This document shows positions 1 to 7,705 of a stretch of DNA of 7,758 nucleotides, piece by piece (the stretch's first letter is position 1; every line of letters begins with the position of its first letter). The notes below the pieces were generated by a model, which saw nothing but the letters and a program-made list of their open reading frames with translations, made no database searches and was not told the DNA's origin. Both the position numbers and the translations under genes were made by a program. Source of the stretch: an uncultured Bacilli bacterium (GTDB taxonomy: Bacteria > Bacillota_I > Bacilli_A > RF39 > UBA660); assembly GCA_944363655.1 (NCBI GenBank), contig CALVUU010000013.1:1-7758 (forward strand). The letters run 5' to 3'.

Positions 1-55
1 TAAAGAAGAGCAAAGACTTAAGCCTTCACTCTCCTTTCTATCGAAGGTGCAATTA

Positions 56-84
<29 letters not shown>
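1..84 (-). other. Alternative open frame reached when the array has 18 or 21 copies
   Basis: The frame beginning with ATG at 82-84 (MLRKEVQLFSNCTFDRKE, and on) has no stop down to position 1 and continues off the window. It is the frame the small gene would enter after loss of one AAGC unit or gain of two, giving at least 73 codons. The internal ATG has no Shine-Dalgarno sequence of its own at normal spacing; the bases before it are the end of the array. A second Shine-Dalgarno-like sequence, GAAAGGAGAG (plus 29-38), lies inside this stretch, so the next true gene may start just beyond the left edge. No family is recognised, and 28 codons without a stop could be chance. Confidence 0.3.
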
Positions 85-223
<139 letters not shown>

Positions 224-229
224 TAATTT

Positions 230-236
230 CCTCCTT
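230..236 (-). promoter_or_regulatory. Ribosome binding site of the small repeat-containing gene
   Basis: A perfect AAGGAGG sits exactly 6 nt upstream of the ATG at 221-223 and 11 nt after the tal stop codon. Among starts in this operon it is one of the two best placed. It is the main evidence that the small reading frame entering the tetranucleotide array is really translated. Confidence 0.8.
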
Positions 237-246
237 AATTTTTTAT

Positions 247-2934
247 TTAAAATGACATGTATCCATACACATCAATTATTAGCCTACCTAGACCAGTTTT
301 ACTGCACATATCAGTTGAATTTGTAGATGTACTACTTGTAGTTCCAGTAGTTTTCAAAAACAGTGTATTTAATCCTTTAACGATGTGACTTTTAATATCT
401 ATTGATCTAACTGATTGAACAGAATTTCCTGATGTATTTGATGCTGTATAACCATCAGAGCCAAATGCATTTGCAATTTCGGTTCCACTCATCTCATCTG
501 GTTCTTCTGCCATACCAGAAGCATATGCCATATACATTTTTGAAGCCTGAGGCGAAGATGTTTTATACAATTTTATATTTCTGGAATAACCATTTACTGT
601 ATTTCCAGATGTATCCATCCATGAAATTGGTGTGTGCATTATTGTGGCATAAGCGGCCGTAACAGTGAAATTTTCTGGTATACTAAAGCATATATCCACC
701 GCTGTTTTCATTATTGAATACCCAGCATTCCATGTATCATAATTAAATCCCATTAGTCCATAACCGTTGTATTCTTTTTGAGAAACAAATTGCAAATTAG
801 TTAATAATCCATCTCCACCGACAACAACATTTCCATCTTCTAAATAAACATTACCAGTAAATTTACCATTTGTGGCTTCAATTGATCCATCTGTTAGTAT
901 TTTAAAATTTTCATTAGCTGTAACAGTACCTTCTAAATCTATTTCTCCAGGCTTTAAATTTATTTTTGCAATCAAAGCATCTGTTCCTGTTGCAGTTTCT
1001 ATTTCTTTGGATGTTTGAATGTTTATTTCATTTTTTGCTATAGCTATGCTAGAATTCATTTCTATTTTCGTTGCAAATGTATCTGTGTAATCATTAATAG
1101 TAGCATATTTGGCATAATAATTTAGTTCTAAATCATAGAATGATTCAAGCCACAATTTGTTATATCCAGAATTTAATGAAATAGCACATTCTCCTAATTC
1201 TTCAATTGTTTGGTTTTCTAATTCATAAAGAGTTCCATCACTATTTTCTCCAACTCTTCTAATTATTTTAGCTATATCATTCTCAATTATAAATTCATCA
1301 TAAACATTTTCATTTAAATAATGTAAATAATTAAGTGGTAAATGAATTTTATTTTGATTTCCATCTTCATCCTCAACAATTAAAAATGAATCTAGTGGAT
1401 ATAAATCATTTGATGGATATAAGTCATCTTTAGGATATAAAAGGCTCATTTCTCCAAAAATTCTAAAATATATTATATTTGCTTTATATGCGTTAGTTAA
1501 TTCTACATATTCTAAATTACTAACTTCATTTGTTAAACTTATTTCAGAATTAACTTTTGCAACTAATTGATCATATCCTTCAATTACATCGGTATTTAAC
1601 TTACCAGTAGTAATAAAATTAGCAACAATTGCTCCATCTTGTGTGATTGCTGTTTCATATGGACCATTTATACCGTTGCTAGAATAGCCTAATCCATTTA
1701 AATTCCATCGCCAAACTTTGGTAGCTGTGTTAGGATTATCTGTATCCATAATATATAATTCTTCATTGGTTTTATAAACATATCCTCCCATAGCAGAATT
1801 TATTTGATTTGTAGCATTTTCTTGAGCTTGAGATAATATATTTGTAGGATTAATTTCTTCAACTGATTGACTCATCGATGTAATCGTTGTCGCATATGAT
1901 GGTTGAACTGTTCCAAGTTCATAAGAATCAATAGAATCCGTTAAAACATTATAAACTGTCTTTATAACCCTTGTTTTATAATTTAATCCTTCAATTTCTG
2001 CATAAACAGTATCTCCTAAACTAACTCTTTCAATATTATTGTATTTATCATAATATTCTTTTGTTTTTGATAATTCTACCCAATTAATTTTAATATTTAT
2101 TTGAGGTTTATCAATTCCAGAATTAAATAAAGCTTCTGTTGCATCTCTTAAAGCTTCGTAAGCTTCATCTTCAGTTTGATAAGCTGTTGGATCATTAGGA
2201 TCATATTTTATATTTCCAAAATCATATTTACAAATTTTAGGTGTCGGCCAGTTATTAATTAGCGGACTTGAAACATAAGTTTCTGGTAAAGTTAGGTTAT
2301 TAAAACCAACTGGTTTAATTTTAGTATATAATGAACTTATATCAATTTTTATATTTATTGATGTAATATTCTTTCCAATAACCAATTTTACTCCATTATC
2401 ATTTCCAATTCTATCTTTAAAAGTTATATTAAAATTATCTCTTTCTATTTCACAACCAAATAAATTGACTAACGAATTAGCATCATCTCCTAAAAAGCAT
2501 TGAACTGGATTCTTATCAACATATCTAGCGGTTTTCGTTCCAGTAATATCAGAATAAACAACAAAATTTGTATCAAAATTTGTTTTATCTAAAATCCAAT
2601 TACCAAATGCTTCACAATTTAGATTTTGTGGATAAGCATCTTCAATATAATTATCCGCTAAATCGTAGAATATATGCTGAGCATATATTTGTATTGGATT
2701 AAACGATTTATTAACACTTTTAATTCTAAATAATTGATAATTATTATTACCTACATTAGTTTTAATTATATTTCCTACTATCAGATATTCATCCATATCT
2801 GTATTTCTAGGATATTCTATATTTAACTCATAAACTCCATTTGTAGCATTAGTAACACTAGCAGTTTTACAATCCTTTAAAAAACCATAACCATTATTAT
2901 TAAAATCAGTAGTAATACCAGAATAAATATTCAT
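247..2934 (-). CDS. Tal / phage minor structural protein (tail tip, putative receptor-binding and endopeptidase-type N-terminus)
   Basis: An 895-residue tail-tip protein. The N-terminal about 350 residues match the Tal/prophage endopeptidase-tail group (phage minor structural protein N-terminal region; gp27-like ring fold): NGVYELNIEYPRN (32-44), QIYAQHIFYDLADNY (82-96), LFGCEIERDNFNITFKDRIG (158-177), SLGDTV (305-310) and YELGTVQPSYATT (338-350). Next comes a linker, AQENATNQINSAMGGYVYKT (370-389), then WRWNLNGLGYSSNGINGPY (408-426) and DGAIVANFITTGKLN (433-447), characteristic of Firmicutes Tal proteins. A LYP hexapeptide repeat lies at 499-516. A beta-rich extension leads to NFKILTDGSIEATNGKFTG (676-694) and a unique C-terminus (about 720-895), the likely host-contact part. 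No catalytic peptidase motif could be identified. It starts 1 nt after the dit stop with only a weak AGAAGG about 12 nt upstream. Confidence 0.9.
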   Translation of the reverse strand: MNIYSGITTDFNNNGYGFLKDCKTASVTNATNGVYELNIEYPRNTDMDEYLIVGNIIKTNVGNNNYQLFRIKSVNKSFNPIQIYAQHIFYDLADNYIEDAYPQNLNCEAFGNWILDKTNFDTNFVVYSDITGTKTARYVDKNPVQCFLGDDANSLVNLFGCEIERDNFNITFKDRIGNDNGVKLVIGKNITSINIKIDISSLYTKIKPVGFNNLTLPETYVSSPLINNWPTPKICKYDFGNIKYDPNDPTAYQTEDEAYEALRDATEALFNSGIDKPQINIKINWVELSKTKEYYDKYNNIERVSLGDTVYAEIEGLNYKTRVIKTVYNVLTDSIDSYELGTVQPSYATTITSMSQSVEEINPTNILSQAQENATNQINSAMGGYVYKTNEELYIMDTDNPNTATKVWRWNLNGLGYSSNGINGPYETAITQDGAIVANFITTGKLNTDVIEGYDQLVAKVNSEISLTNEVSNLEYVELTNAYKANIIYFRIFGEMSLLYPKDDLYPSNDLYPLDSFLIVEDEDGNQNKIHLPLNYLHYLNENVYDEFIIENDIAKIIRRVGENSDGTLYELENQTIEELGECAISLNSGYNKLWLESFYDLELNYYAKYATINDYTDTFATKIEMNSSIAIAKNEINIQTSKEIETATGTDALIAKINLKPGEIDLEGTVTANENFKILTDGSIEATNGKFTGNVYLEDGNVVVGGDGLLTNLQFVSQKEYNGYGLMGFNYDTWNAGYSIMKTAVDICFSIPENFTVTAAYATIMHTPISWMDTSGNTVNGYSRNIKLYKTSSPQASKMYMAYASGMAEEPDEMSGTEIANAFGSDGYTASNTSGNSVQSVRSIDIKSHIVKGLNTLFLKTTGTTSSTSTNSTDMCSKTGLGRLIIDVYGYMSF
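1387..1440 (-). repeat. Three tandem 18-bp units coding LYPxxD hexapeptides inside tal
   Basis: Three consecutive imperfect 18-bp units (identical GGATATAA cores at 1397, 1415 and 1433 on the plus strand) code LYPKDD, LYPSND and LYPLDS, residues 499-516 of Tal. The period is a multiple of three, so copy changes would keep the frame. Similar LYP repeats are familiar in Tal proteins of Firmicutes siphophages and probably form an extended linker before the next beta domain. That structural role is inferred. Confidence 0.8.
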
Positions 2935-2935
2935 T

Positions 2936-3610
2936 TTATAAATATGCCTTCTTATATTTGATTTTAAAGTTGGTTATATCTCCAATATAACTTATGGTAT
3001 TTTCTCCAGGTTGTAATACTGGAAAATCATATTGCATTGAAGATGATGCATTTTGGTTATTTAAAGTTATTACTTTTAATTTAGAATCTAATATATAAGT
3101 GCCATTTGCATTATTTATATTAAATGTTTTGTTATTAAATGTTACACTAATATTACCAGTAGCAGTAATTTCTAATTCTGGATACATTTCAAAAGTTGCA
3201 TCCGCAATATTTAAAGTAGTTGGTGTATTAGTTATCGTCGTTTCTGTATAATTTTTATCTTCACAATAAGGATTGCAAAGAAATTCAATTAAAAATGATT
3301 TAAATCTTATGACTTTTTCAAATGAAATAGAATTTTGAATAACTGCGACATATTCACGATTGCCATCAAATGATAAGGTGCCGACACCATCTAAAAAAGT
3401 CTTAATATCATCAATATCAACATTATCTGGATCAAAGTGGCATTCTACACTAACTAAAAAACTTTGATATGTTCCTTTATCGATTGTATAAAATCCGCTT
3501 TTGCCTTCTACTTCAATTATTTCAATATTCTTTTTACCTTTTGATAGTGTTGGTTCTTTTTCAACAATAATTCCTTTATCTCTTAAATTAACATTATTCC
3601 AAATAACCAT
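2936..3610 (-). CDS. Distal tail protein (Dit), SPP1 gp19.1-like
   Basis: A 224-residue protein of the siphovirus tail-component/Dit family. It forms the hexameric ring at the tube end onto which Tal and any receptor-binding proteins are mounted. The N-terminal ring domain (about 1-125) shows the family order: WNNVNLRDKGIIVEKEP (4-20), a short loop GKSGFYTIDKGTYQS (36-50), FLVSVECHF (51-59), a helix DIDDIKTFLDG (65-75), LSFDGNREYVAVIQN (79-93), and RFKSFLIEFLCNPY (102-115), which resembles the conserved F...F.C.P. strand. The C-terminal jelly-roll (about 125-224) ends with FPVLQPGENTISYIG (196-210), a common Dit closure. At this length it lacks the inserted carbohydrate-binding domains of 'evolved' Dits. 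The start has AAAGGAG about 7 nt upstream and overlaps the tape measure stop. Confidence 0.92.
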   Translation of the reverse strand: MVIWNNVNLRDKGIIVEKEPTLSKGKKNIEIIEVEGKSGFYTIDKGTYQSFLVSVECHFDPDNVDIDDIKTFLDGVGTLSFDGNREYVAVIQNSISFEKVIRFKSFLIEFLCNPYCEDKNYTETTITNTPTTLNIADATFEMYPELEITATGNISVTFNNKTFNINNANGTYILDSKLKVITLNNQNASSSMQYDFPVLQPGENTISYIGDITNFKIKYKKAYL

Positions 3611-5760
3611 TATGACTCTCCTTTCGCATTTGATACTTGTCTTCTATAAAACTCTAATTCTTCTGCTAATGCTTGAATATCAGTTTCTCTTTGATTATTA
3701 AAGTTTTCAATATTTATTATTAATGGATTTGTGTTAGCTGTTGGATTAATTATAGGATTGACACTGCTTTCTATACCACTGTTTAAACTACTCATCGCAT
3801 TATTAATATCTGATACGACTTTTGGTATTTCATCTACTATTCCGACTCCGATTCCTTGAGGAATAAATTTACCTACCTCTTCTTCCATTAATTTAGATGG
3901 AGAATTAATTCCAAAGAAATCACAAATACCGTCAACTATTCCATCAAAGAAGCCACTTATTTTATCCCAAATCCAGTCACCAACAGAAGCTATGCCTTCC
4001 CATAATCCTTTTACTAGATTAACACCTACATCAAAAACTGATGCTAAACCATCACTTAAGCCGCCTAAAATTGCTGATATGATTTCTGGTATATTGGATA
4101 TTAATTGTGGTATTGCCTTAATCAAACCTGCTCCAAGCTTTATCATTAGCTCAACACCCATTGCCATTAATTTTGGCAAATTAGTTGTAATAGCTGATAT
4201 TATTCCCTCAATAATTTCAGGAATTTTCTCAATTAATTTTGGTAATGCATCAATTAATCCTTCCGCAAGTCCCATAATTAAACTAATTCCAGCATCAACA
4301 ATCAAATCGATGTTATCTAATAATGTTTCCACCATTAAAATTAAACAATCTAATATTTGAGGAACCAATTCTGGGGCTTGTTGAGCAATACCATTAATAA
4401 GTTGAATGATCATATCGACACCGAGTTGTAAAATTTGCGGTAGCATACTTAAAATGGTTTGTATGACCTGGGTAATAACCTGAATAATACAATTAACTAT
4501 TTGAGGCAGACTTGTACTAATACCAGTTATAATGCTTTGAATAATTTGAATCCCTAAATTTAATACTTGTGGCAAATATTCATTAATCTTTAAAATTACT
4601 TGATTAATTACATTGGTAAATTCTTCTGTAAAAGCTTCAACTCCACCTTCTTTAAAAGATGATGTTAAGTTTTTAAGAATATCCGCACCAAAGCTCATTA
4701 TTTCAGCTTCAACAGGTTCTATTATTTCTCCAATATCAGCCATAGCATCATTAAATTCAAATTGTGCTTCTTTTAATGTTAATAAGTTTTTATTTGTTTC
4801 TTTATATGACTTGCTTAATTCAGACATACCAGTTTTTGATAATGTATCAAGAATATATTGTTGTCTTTCAGCTGTACTAGACATTTCCGCTAGTCCAGCA
4901 TCAAATTCTTCTATATCCATGCCACATCTTTCTAGTAATTCAGAAAATTGACCAGTTGCAGCACCTGTTGCTAATGTTTCTTGTAATCCATCGGCTAATG
5001 ATTCAATTTTTAAAGTATCTGGAAATGCAATAATAGCTCCACTTAAACTTTCTAAAACTTGATTAATGCCAGCATCATCAAATCCGGTTTGCATTAAATT
5101 TGATAAGGCTTCAACCGAAGAATCCGTTTCATCCGTTAATGCAGTAAGATCTGATAAATTGTTTTTCATATTATCAAAATCTAAATTTGCTGCTTTAGCA
5201 TTTTCTTCTAATCTTGATAAATCCGTCCTATATTCTCGAGTAGATACCTCAGCAGCAACCAATGCTCCACCTAAAGCACCAGCTGATGCAGCAATAGTTT
5301 TAAAAACACCACTAATTGTATTTGCAACTTTATCAAGAGCGGACATAGCCGAAGATAAATCCACTACATTATTTTCAAGATCATTTGTTGTATTCTTATA
5401 AGTTTGACTAGTTCCATTTAATTGTTTTAAACTATTTTCTGTTGCTATTATCTCTCTTTCTAATTCTCTATATTGTTTTTGAGACATATCTCCCGATGCT
5501 AGTTTTGCATCCGCCTGTTCTTTAGCAGTTCGAAGAGTTTTTAATTTTTCAGTAGTTTGTTCGATTGCATCTGATAATAATTCTTGCTTTTGAGCAGCTA
5601 ATTCTGCATTACCAGGATCAAACTTTAATAAATTGTCAACTTGTTTTAATTCGCTTTGAACACTATATAAATTCTTATTTACATCCTTAAGAGAATCACT
5701 TAAACCAGTTGTATTACCATCTATTTCAATAGTTATACCTTTCAATTTCTTGGACGCCAT
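3610..5760 (-). CDS. Tail tape measure protein
   Basis: A 716-residue protein that fills the tail tube during assembly, fixes tail length and is ejected ahead of the DNA. The N-terminal third is charged coiled coil (about residues 20-130, for example LYSVQSELKQVDNLLK). A small-residue hydrophobic stretch follows at 145-172 (GVFKTIAASAGALGGALVAA). Residues about 395-600 are a long hydrophobic region built of irregular repeats around LPQI or IPEI with GI.II..II.GI spacing, typical of tape measures. Near the end come FFGINSPSKLMEEE (615-628) and a C-terminal INIENF...DIQALAEELEFYRR block (682-707), both recurrent in Firmicutes siphophage tape measures. No peptidase or lysozyme domain is visible. 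At roughly 0.15 nm per helical residue the predicted tail is near 100 nm, a rule-of-thumb estimate. It follows the terminator and overlaps dit by one base (TAATG). Confidence 0.95.
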   Translation of the reverse strand: MASKKLKGITIEIDGNTTGLSDSLKDVNKNLYSVQSELKQVDNLLKFDPGNAELAAQKQELLSDAIEQTTEKLKTLRTAKEQADAKLASGDMSQKQYRELEREIIATENSLKQLNGTSQTYKNTTNDLENNVVDLSSAMSALDKVANTISGVFKTIAASAGALGGALVAAEVSTREYRTDLSRLEENAKAANLDFDNMKNNLSDLTALTDETDSSVEALSNLMQTGFDDAGINQVLESLSGAIIAFPDTLKIESLADGLQETLATGAATGQFSELLERCGMDIEEFDAGLAEMSSTAERQQYILDTLSKTGMSELSKSYKETNKNLLTLKEAQFEFNDAMADIGEIIEPVEAEIMSFGADILKNLTSSFKEGGVEAFTEEFTNVINQVILKINEYLPQVLNLGIQIIQSIITGISTSLPQIVNCIIQVITQVIQTILSMLPQILQLGVDMIIQLINGIAQQAPELVPQILDCLILMVETLLDNIDLIVDAGISLIMGLAEGLIDALPKLIEKIPEIIEGIISAITTNLPKLMAMGVELMIKLGAGLIKAIPQLISNIPEIISAILGGLSDGLASVFDVGVNLVKGLWEGIASVGDWIWDKISGFFDGIVDGICDFFGINSPSKLMEEEVGKFIPQGIGVGIVDEIPKVVSDINNAMSSLNSGIESSVNPIINPTANTNPLIINIENFNNQRETDIQALAEELEFYRRQVSNAKGES

Positions 5761-5766
5761 AATATA

Positions 5767-5774
5767 CCTCCTTT
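5767..5774 (-). promoter_or_regulatory. Strong ribosome binding site that fixes the tape measure start
   Basis: AAAGGAGG lies 6 nt upstream of the ATG at 5758-5760. It decides in favour of the start beginning MASKK. The longer in-frame start at 5796 would put its first codons inside the loop and stem of the terminator, through the U-tract, and across this binding site. Confidence 0.9.
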
Positions 5775-5780
5775 CATATG

Positions 5781-5806
5781 AAAAAAAGCCCCTCAATTAA
5801 TGAGGG
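5781..5806 (-). terminator. Intrinsic (Rho-independent) terminator after the major tail gene
   Basis: On the minus-strand transcript a 6-bp GC-rich stem CCCTCA/TGAGGG (5801-5806 pairing with 5790-5795, 5-nt loop) is followed by GC and then an uninterrupted run of seven U (5781-5787). It starts only 5 nt after the major tail stop codon and ends just before the tape measure ribosome binding site. The genes continue in the same direction with no clear promoter in the gap. It therefore probably acts as a leaky attenuator: abundant major tail mRNA ends here and a minority reads through into tape measure, dit and tal. Reading the other way there is no comparable U run, so it is directional. Confidence 0.85.
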
Positions 5807-5811
5807 ACATT

Positions 5812-6372
5812 TTAAACTGTATCAACTTGTTCATATACTTCATCGAAAAACGATTCGTAATCAGTTGCATTTTCTTCAGTTTTAGTTAAAACAACCTTTA
5901 CCTTTCTATCAGTAATTCTTGGTAATGATTTTAATGTTAAAGTATCAGTTGTTGGTGTTTTACTTGTTTCTATTGTAGCAGCTTCTTGATTAGGCCTTGT
6001 TGCTGTACAATTATATAACCAAATTCTACGACCCATAACATCGCCTTGAATTTCAAAACCTAAAGCAAATGCAGAACTTTTATCATCAGCACCTTCAATT
6101 AAAGCACCATTAGAATCAACATGTTGTCCTAAAATATCTTTTAAGAATGAATCTGGTAATAATGCTATTTCCAAATCGCCTTCATAACCTTGATTGGCTG
6201 TATCACTAAAATAAGCTATATCATCCGCATAAAAATCATTTGTATCACCAGCTGGCGATAAAGATAAATTTACAGCTCCTGGTATTGCTACTGGAGTTGC
6301 ATATGTTACTTGGCTATCAGTTATGGTCATTTTTGAATAAAAGACATTTCTTAAACCGAATTTTACTTTCAT
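5812..6372 (-). CDS. Major tail protein, phi13-type family
   Basis: A 186-residue protein that polymerises as stacked hexamer rings to form the tail tube. It matches the phi13-type major tail protein family in length and in its motif series: VKFGLRNVFYS at the N-terminus (about 3-13), an IPGAVNLSLSPAGD turn (30-43), FYADDIAYF (47-55), GYEGDLEIALLPD (62-74), a lysine- and glycine-marked central region with ALGFEIQGD (103-111), and a late TDTLTLKSLP strand (142-151). No Ig-like C-terminal extension or frameshifted tail is present. The ATG at 6370-6372 is preceded by a perfect AGGAGG, but with long spacing (12 nt). It is the only gene here flanked by untranslated DNA on both sides (20 and 51 bp), with an intrinsic terminator directly after the TAA. 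That fits a need for many more copies than its neighbours. Confidence 0.88.
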   Translation of the reverse strand: MKVKFGLRNVFYSKMTITDSQVTYATPVAIPGAVNLSLSPAGDTNDFYADDIAYFSDTANQGYEGDLEIALLPDSFLKDILGQHVDSNGALIEGADDKSSAFALGFEIQGDVMGRRIWLYNCTATRPNQEAATIETSKTPTTDTLTLKSLPRITDRKVKVVLTKTEENATDYESFFDEVYEQVDTV

Positions 6373-6392
6373 TTTATATAATTTCCTCCTTT

Positions 6393-6719
6393 TTAAACAG
6401 AATATCTCACTTGATATATTCTTTCATTTTCTATATAATCGTCACCCTCTTTATCAAAGGGTATGTTAGCATTAAAAAAGAGAGCTTCAAGTTTGCTCTC
6501 TAATTCAATATCTTTTTTCTCTGTTACCAATTCGATTACAAAGTGATTAAAATTACAATAATTTTTATTATCCGCAAAAAAAGAATCATTATTATCCGCA
6601 TAATAAATAATAAATGGTGGTGTTGGTAAAGGATTCGTTTCATCTGCAACGAAATGATGGTATGCGTATGGTATATTCATTTTAGATAAAACATTTATAA
6701 TATCATCAAAAGTAATCAT
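6393..6719 (-). CDS. Probable tail terminator / tail completion protein
   Basis: A 108-residue acidic alpha/beta protein. It looks like the short minor structural proteins of Firmicutes siphophages lying immediately before the major tail protein, a position occupied by the tail terminator (lambda gpU/SPP1 gp17-like) that caps the finished tube and docks it to the head. Visible pattern: N-terminal helix with NIPYAYHHF (about 15-23), a PPFIIYYADNNDSFFADN strand-turn block (34-51), FVIELVTEKKDIELESKLE (60-78) forming a strand and long helix, and a C-terminal YIENERIYQVRYSV strand (95-108). That order (helix, strand with a conserved YYAD, strand-helix, strand) fits the terminator fold. The start is ATG with AAGGAGG about 8 nt upstream, overlapping the preceding stop as ATGA. 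The function is from context and overall pattern; no catalytic residue is expected. Confidence 0.65.
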   Translation of the reverse strand: MITFDDIINVLSKMNIPYAYHHFVADETNPLPTPPFIIYYADNNDSFFADNKNYCNFNHFVIELVTEKKDIELESKLEALFFNANIPFDKEGDDYIENERIYQVRYSV

Positions 6720-7096
6720 TTTGAATTCCTCCTTATAATTTCCTCAACACCTTTTTCAAACTCTTCTGATACCATTTTTTCCACTGGTTCTATGTGTTTA
6801 TAAGCTTTGGTTCTTCCACCATTTCTTGTAGCATGACCATTCTCAATTAAATGAGTTAATGATCCATATTTATTATTATAAATTGTTACTCGGATATCGG
6901 TAAATCCCTTTTCAACTCTTTTTCGCCAATTTTTGTTGTATTTCCCACTACGAACTTGGTAAACATTTTTAGTATTTTTTAATTTTTTTACACCTTCATC
7001 AGCTGTTTCTTCAGCCAATGATTCAATTTCATTTTGTATATCATCTGCATAATCTTGCAAAATTTTATTAATATCTGCTAAATTGTGCTTAATCAT
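6716..7096 (-). CDS. HK97 gp10-like phage protein (head-tail joining / tail completion)
   Basis: A 126-residue basic protein of the HK97 gp10-like family (the DUF64/gp10 group found beside tail terminators). Visible hallmarks are an N-terminal helix of about 45 residues (DINKILQDYADDIQNEIESL), a short basic strand region with YNKNWRKRVEKG (about 53-64), the signature YGSLTHLIENGHATRNGG (77-94; the usual consensus is a leucine-glutamate-x-G pattern), and a final amphipathic helix after HIEPVEK. Members are joining or completion proteins between head and tail; the exact step is less well defined than for neighbouring families. The start has AGGAG with about 7 nt spacing. It overlaps the adaptor gene by 8 nt and the next gene by 4 nt, as expected in the compact connector cluster. 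Confidence 0.8.
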   Translation of the reverse strand: MIKHNLADINKILQDYADDIQNEIESLAEETADEGVKKLKNTKNVYQVRSGKYNKNWRKRVEKGFTDIRVTIYNNKYGSLTHLIENGHATRNGGRTKAYKHIEPVEKMVSEEFEKGVEEIIRRNSK

Positions 7097-7409
7097 TATT
7101 GACTCCTGTTTTTAATCCTAAAACTAACACTATTTCATTGTTTCTATTATCCGGTATTGTACGAATTATATCAAATATTTGATTATTATATTCAGCTTGA
7201 GTTTCATTGCTATATTCAGATAATCTAATTCTAAATTCATAAGATATCTTTACTCCTATACTAATAGCATTATAAAACTCATTAGTTCCAACTTTTTGCA
7301 TATTAGCATATACTTTAATTTTATTAGTAGATTTTTCATAATACTGATTACCAATACCATCTTGAGTTAATTTCTTACTAATTAAATATAATATTTCTGT
7401 GTATTTCAT
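7089..7409 (-). CDS. Head closure / head-tail adaptor protein (SPP1 gp16-like)
   Basis: A 106-residue beta-rich protein matching the phage head-tail adaptor (head-completion) family, which forms the second ring under the connector and seals the DNA exit channel. Visible family features are an N-terminal segment with tyrosines and charged residues, VYANMQKVGTNEFYNA (about 33-48), a strand pair ISYEFRIRLSEYSN (55-68) typical of the barrel, and a closing NEIVLVLGLKTG segment (90-101). Its start overlaps the connector stop (ATGA at 7406-7409) and it overlaps the following gene by 8 nt. Its own Shine-Dalgarno sequence is poor (GGAGA about 11 nt upstream), so it may depend on coupling to the preceding gene. 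Confidence 0.75.
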   Translation of the reverse strand: MKYTEILYLISKKLTQDGIGNQYYEKSTNKIKVYANMQKVGTNEFYNAISIGVKISYEFRIRLSEYSNETQAEYNNQIFDIIRTIPDNRNNEIVLVLGLKTGVNND

Positions 7410-7687
7410 TCAGATTGAGTCTCCATGTATTTTTCAATTCTTCTAATATTATCTTTTTGTAATTCATAAGAACTTTGAAACATTTCAGAATTATTTAAAT
7501 CAAACTTGGATTGAACATAACTTAAAATAGCAGAATAAATTAAAGGATCAACATTTTTAGCATCAATAATAGATTTAGCAATGCCAACCATTTCTAAATC
7601 TTTTTTAGCAGATGATATTAAATTGTTAATTATAGAATCAAACTCGTCATTAGTTAGACCTAATGCCTTTTTAATATCGGTTAGCAT
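7406..7687 (-). CDS. Head-tail connector, gp6-like (first connector ring)
   Basis: A 93-residue, mostly helical acidic protein of the size of HK97 gp6-like/SPP1 gp15-like adaptors, which bind the portal ring after DNA packaging and start the head-tail joint. The sequence fits the family: an N-terminal helix with a short LGLTNDEFD segment (about residues 9-17), a core helix rich in small residues (NNLISSAKKDLEMVG, 21-35), then a DPLIYSAILSYVQSKFD helix (47-63) and a charged C-terminal helix. The start ATG (7685-7687) is preceded by TAGGTGAT, a moderate Shine-Dalgarno match with about 4 nt spacing. The gene sits between the putative capsid end and the adaptor gene, and its TGA stop shares ATGA with the next start, so the two are probably translationally coupled. 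Sequence similarity in this family is weak, so position carries much of the call. Confidence 0.75.
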   Translation of the reverse strand: MLTDIKKALGLTNDEFDSIINNLISSAKKDLEMVGIAKSIIDAKNVDPLIYSAILSYVQSKFDLNNSEMFQSSYELQKDNIRRIEKYMETQSE

Positions 7688-7705
7688 TGCATCACCTACT
7701 TTCTA

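Noticed and set aside
247..2934. Diversity-generating retroelement target in the tal C-terminus
   Set aside because: No template repeat, reverse transcriptase or adenine-biased variable segment is visible in the window.
3992..5401. Several plus-strand frames of 110-120 codons opposite the tape measure gene
   Set aside because: They mirror the low-complexity hydrophobic and coiled-coil codons of the tape measure gene, lack Shine-Dalgarno sites and oppose the operon direction.
5761..5796. A longer tape measure start at 5796 adding 12 residues
   Set aside because: The extension would be encoded by half of an intrinsic terminator, its U-tract and the Shine-Dalgarno sequence that serves the ATG at 5758-5760.
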